From Corbicula japonica (lineage: Eukaryota > Mollusca > Bivalvia > Venerida > Cyrenidae), in the NCBI GenBank assembly GCA_038501625.1, contig JAZAYU010000011.1, positions 12,780,849-12,844,848 of the forward strand: a DNA stretch of 64,000 nucleotides, written 5' to 3'. Both the position numbers and the translations under genes were made by a program. The notes under the pieces were generated by a model. That model saw only the letters and a list, made by a program, of their open reading frames with translations, was not told the origin of the DNA and made no database searches. Positions 60,246 to 64,000 of this stretch are shown here, piece after piece (positions within the stretch are counted from its first letter, which is position 1; every line of letters starts with the position of its first letter).

Positions 60246-61118
60246 TGATGAAGATGCATAAATAACGATTATTTGTGCAAAGTTTTATTGAACTACATTT
60301 TTGCCGTTACGGAGATTTCTTTATAATATTTTATATTTTTACCGATGACAGTGTAATGACGACTGAAAACGGCCCTTAAATCGGCTGTCGAGCAGTACAT
60401 AATTTTCCAGATGGAAATACTTTTTAACACCTAATAAACGTGTTATTTTTTAAATGAACGTAGAAGATGGTGTGAAATTTCCCGTATGCATAAAAAATAT
60501 AAAGGTATTTCTCATTTATATATTTATCATAACTCGAAAATATTTCCGACAATTTACTTGCTACCTTTAAAGCCCCAGCCCTAAACTTAAGTAAGAATAT
60601 ACTATTGAAAAATCATATTTGTCCATATAGACTCCAATATATAAACTCTCTAACAGAACACAAAAGGTCCGATCGAATTCTTTCTTATAGACGGAATTTT
60701 CAATGATTTAATAAATTATCGTTAACGATCTTTTAAGAAGCTTAATATAATGGAGCTATATTTAGCACCGACAAAGAGACCACTTCATGCGCGATCTCGA
60801 TTTCTGTGACGTTTCGGAAATCCTACTTTCGCTCTAAGTCGCGCGGACCAAATTTATTTTAGTAAATTAAAATTTTATTAGACCGAACTAATGCTGCAAA
60901 TGTGTGCCTATAGTTCAAAATACATGTAATATTTCATACAAGAGCGGCTTAAATTGAAGTAATGCCGCTTTAATGCTTTTTAAAAAAGATTTTTTAAGTA
61001 ATACTTTTTCTTGAAAAGTAGATTTCTAACTTGACAGAGACGTATACCTCTCATACCATGCCCTGGAATCTTGTTTAACCTCTTTTAAAATTAAATCGTA
61101 TAAAGTAGTAATTATTTA
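60246..61118. other. No gene seen
   Basis: AT-rich spacer in the duplicated zone; only short open frames. Confidence 0.35.
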
Positions 61119-61530
61119 ACTTGCCTTCCGTTTACATTTCCATTCGTGCCTTTAAGTAATTAACGCATTGACTATTTTCCTGAATGTGCAGGGATTGGGA
61201 AAGACATTTAATATGTGTTCTTTATTAATTTCATTCAGTCGCAACCAAGTTGCCGAGAAAAAATGATGTCTTCCAGACTGGAAGATCATTTTTAACCTGA
61301 ATTATTTCTTTATTCGTCCAAATAACGTGGATAATGTTAAACTCCTATGCCGTTGGCAGAAAATTAGCACAGTCGAGTAAAGAATTATTATTCAAAACTC
61401 GACATGTTCGCGAATTTTCATTCGCTAAAAACTTTTTCGTACGCAAAACATTTTGAGTTAAATGCCGTGCCTCCATACCATTCACCCACACCAAAAAACG
61501 ATTTACTTGCCTTCAGTTGAAACCGTCCAT
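61119..61530. repeat. Diverged duplicate block A2
   Basis: Partner of 58668-59030: TCTTCCAGACTGGAAGATCA, TTGGCAGAAAATTAGCACA, ACGCAAAACATTTTGAGTTA. Flanked by ACTTGCCTTC motifs at 61119 and 61505. Confidence 0.65.
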
Positions 61531-61539
61531 CATATGTCG

Positions 61540-61640
61540 TCTAAATCTGACGTTGTCTCTAAGACCTTATTATGACGTCGTTAGTTTACGTGCACAGACG
61601 TAGAGCGTGACGCAACAGATTTTTGCTTAGCAGCGTAACT
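61540..61640. repeat. Diverged direct repeat C1 (partner at 62544-62645)
   Basis: GTCTAAATCTGACGTTGTCT and TTATTATGACGTCGTTAG are matched at 62549 by GTCTAAATCTGACGTTGTCT and TTATTGTGACGTAGTCAG. The TGACGT cores resemble CRE/ATF sites; that reading is inference. Confidence 0.6.
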
Positions 61641-61682
61641 ACAATGGAATCTTATTTAAATCTGAGAAACATAATATTTGAA

Positions 61683-61970
61683 GGGGGTAGGGCCTGCGCC
61701 GATTCCGCCAAGGTTCGAAACCACAATAAGCACCTTTTTGATCCCAATGGCCTGGTTTTGAACTGACGTCGGATAATTTAGGGGACACCGCTGTATCTAT
61801 CCCTCCTTAATCCTATGTGAGCGATGACGGTCCGTGGTTCAAGCCCAGGGGATTTCCAAACGCGAGGCATGCAAAATCACACTCCCGCTGGTTGTTTTAA
61901 CGCTAAATTAGAGTAGAGGACATGCCCTGACACGGATTCCTACCTGTTTCGGAAGCCTGAGCAAGCAAAT
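61683..61970. repeat. Diverged duplicate block B2
   Basis: Partner of 59560-59960; shares GGGCCTGCGCCGATTCCGC, CACCTTTTTGATCCCAATGG and AGAGGACATGCCCTGACACG. Confidence 0.65.
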
Positions 61971-62334
61971 ATCCGAGCGGAATACAGGGTATCAACAACA
62001 ATTTGTTTGAATCGTATTTTCTTAAAAACAAAATAATTGTTCAGTTTAATACTTTTACCATAAGATAGGCAATTAGAGGCGCTTCAAATGGCTATCAGAT
62101 ATTACGAGAACAACAAAGCTGTCATAGAAGAAAAAGCCAAAATCAGTCGTCGCTCTCGTTTCAATTTTGAAATAGCCAATAAGATCAATTTTTATCAATT
62201 ACAGGGTCAAACGGACACACCGGCAATAAAGCAAGCAATCATTTAATCAATCAACAATCTTTTTCATTTTATGATTCAAGTATACAAGTCTATACCTTAC
62301 AATGTATACAAATTGGAAACAAAAAAGCACATAC

Positions 62335-62420
62335 CTTTTCGTTGCTTAACTGGTCGCCATCTTGCGGACTGCCACAGGGTATCCTCTATTGGGTACAGGG
62401 CAGCTGTTTAACGACAGTGC
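62335..62420 (-). promoter_or_regulatory. Candidate promoter-proximal first exon (non-coding)
   Basis: On the minus strand, GCAAGATGGCGACC (a YY1-type element common just downstream of start sites) is followed 20 bp later by a strong donor, GAAAAG then GTATGT at 62335-62329. The only ATG gives a five-codon-scale frame, so the exon would be untranslated. It points toward the ZDHHC gene 6.8 kb away, whose ATG exon needs an upstream donor. No transcript evidence. Confidence 0.35.
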
Positions 62421-62983
62421 AATTGCTTATTCTCTTGTACTAATTAGTCCTTAAAAATAAAAAAAAATTGTACTTGCCTTCCGTCGAGATTTTCCGTACA
62501 AAACATGGCTATCTGCAATCTTTGTTGTTTATTTAGTCTAGTGCCGTCTAAATCTGACGTTGTCTCCAAGACGTTATTGTGACGTAGTCAGATTGAGTGC
62601 CCAAACGTTTTGTGACGTAACAGTTTTTGCTGAAAAACGCTACTGCATGCCATTGTGTCCCAAATGTCAAAGCATGTGTCCCAAACTTCAAAGCACAATT
62701 TTCCTTTATATGGCACTTTGCTGCCATGAAGTCCCCTATGTTGAGATTTGAGACTTGTTTCCATGCTCAGTTTTATAGCCTTGGGCACATGATATCTTAT
62801 GTTGTAAACTGAAAGCAATGCGTGTTGAGTCGTTAGAGTGGTTTCGTTTTAACAGATATGGAGGCCAAACAGATGAAAACAGATGTTTACAAGTGAATTA
62901 ATTTTTATTTTTTAAATCAATCAGTGGGTCTTAATAAATATGGCATTTCTATAACTGAAATTATATGAAGAGAATATTATACA

Positions 62984-63334
62984 ATTATTTACTTATATAG
63001 CTGGGAAATATGCTGTGATATTGACCTAAAAAATCGTTATTGACTGAGGCGATAGCCGAGGTCAATAACGATTTTTGCGGTCAATATCAACAGCATATTT
63101 CCCAGCTAATAAGTAAATAACTGTTTTATTACATGAACTATAAATAGTTATATATATGTATATAATAGTTTATTACATGAACTATAAAAAATATTATGAA
63201 AGACGGAAACTTTCGCATTCTATTTATAGACAGGTCAATATCAGCGGAAGCGGGTCAATATCTAGATTTATTGACTCGGTAATTTTGGGGGTGTGACCAA
63301 TCGCGTTGCGTCTATTTATAGTTCATGTAATAAT
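62984..63334. repeat. Compound foldback element, copy 2
   Basis: Same two hairpins as 44732-45086: ATTATTTACTTATATAGCTG with mirror CCCAGCTAATAAGTAAATAA, then TTATTACATGAACTATAAAT to ATAGTTCATGTAATAA. Over 90% alike by eye. Confidence 0.85.
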
Positions 63335-63429
63335 GATTTATAAACACTTCTTGTTGACCAGTGAATATTTGCATATCATTTCAATAAAATGAAATCTCAG
63401 TTACTTGACACCATTTATATAAAAAAAAC

Positions 63430-63590
63430 TTCTAAGGGTTAAAAATATCTCTTCTAAAGGTGGACTAACATTGAAGAAAAAAAATTCTATAGAGGGGACT
63501 GTTTTCAATTTTTTCTGCTTCTAATGGGGGACGGTCTAAATTGAAAGTGCCTTCCTGGGGTGGGATATATGTTTAAATGGAATAGCCCTT
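63430..63590 (-). repeat. Interspersed repeat, inverted copy of 42172-42310
   Basis: CTTCTAATGGGGGACGG and CTTCCTGGGGTGGGATATAT, ending AAATGGAATAGCCC, mirror the 42-kb copy. Confidence 0.6.
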
Positions 63591-64000
63591 AGACGTTTCA
63601 CTAAAACCAAATAAACAATTTTTTACTTTCTCCGGAAGATATATTGCGGTTGTTTGCGTTCATAAAATAGTGCCAACACCTGACAAAGTAAAAAAAACAA
63701 ACAACATAAACATTTCATAATATAGTTTGACAAGCGCGCTTGATGCATGTATTCTTGCCCTGTCAAACATATTGATATTGCATAAAAACCTGTTGCTTGT
63801 AATGAATACGTGTTCCCTCGTTGAGGACCCAAAAGTCGAAAACAATAAATTTGTTATATGTACGATTTCTCACCTTTCATACCACACGGTATGTGGTTCT
63901 TGCATAATATGCAGGATGTATGTCATTTGAAACATTTTCAATCACTGATTCCAACTATGCTTGTTGACTTCCACCAAAACTCTGTTTTTCCGTTTTCGTT
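63591..64000. other. No gene seen at the window end
   Basis: AT-rich; short overlapping frames on both strands without family resemblance. Confidence 0.35.

Overview
The window looks like a piece of nuclear chromosome from a bivalve mollusc, probably a veneroid-type clam. The DNA is AT-rich, genes are split by short-to-medium introns, and all the intact splice sites I read are metazoan. It carries tandem-repeat elements with about 145-bp units rich in 'AAGGTCAAGGTCA', tRNA-derived SINEs, a CR1/L2-like LINE, and many foldback MITEs, a mix typical of bivalves. The species assignment is inference.

Layout. 1-9.1 kb: no convincing gene; TTAA-flanked foldback repeats and one tandem-repeat element. 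9.16-12.74 kb: a 5'-truncated LINE (+) with a one-base frameshift just before its YADD motif. 12.8-14.5 kb: foldback repeats. 16.7-25.0 kb (-): a complete seven-exon gene, rebuilt here from splice sites and phases, for a 379-residue DUF4806-type protein. 28.1-30.2 kb (-): an intact intronless 684-codon transposase of the Tnp2/CACTA (Plavaka-like) type. Both lie between clusters of ATCGGCCCGATAT-type repeats at 14.2 and 30.9-31.6 kb. 31.6-32.8 kb: a duplicated segment holding an extra copy of one exon of the ZDHHC gene. 33.2-36.6 kb (-): the first part only of an HSPA12-type Hsp70 gene. 37.18-38.95 kb: a 45-bp minisatellite of about 39 units, open on both strands. 43.4-44.2 kb (+): a small two-exon C2H2 zinc-finger gene. 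46.3-55.5 kb (-): a complete seven-exon ZDHHC1/11-like protein S-acyltransferase of 270 residues, with introns full of minisatellites and MITEs. 55.9-63.6 kb: gene-poor DNA made of diverged duplications, inverted repeats and a near-perfect 149-bp palindrome; it lies upstream of the ZDHHC gene and may hold its 5' untranslated exons.

The host-type genes (palmitoyltransferase, HSPA12, zinc finger) have no obvious joint pathway. The transposase and DUF4806 genes may form one unit: they share a strand, are adjacent, and sit between similar repeat clusters, so they may be the two genes of one large DNA transposon or its domesticated remains. All exon structures were worked out by eye from the sequence and need transcript support.
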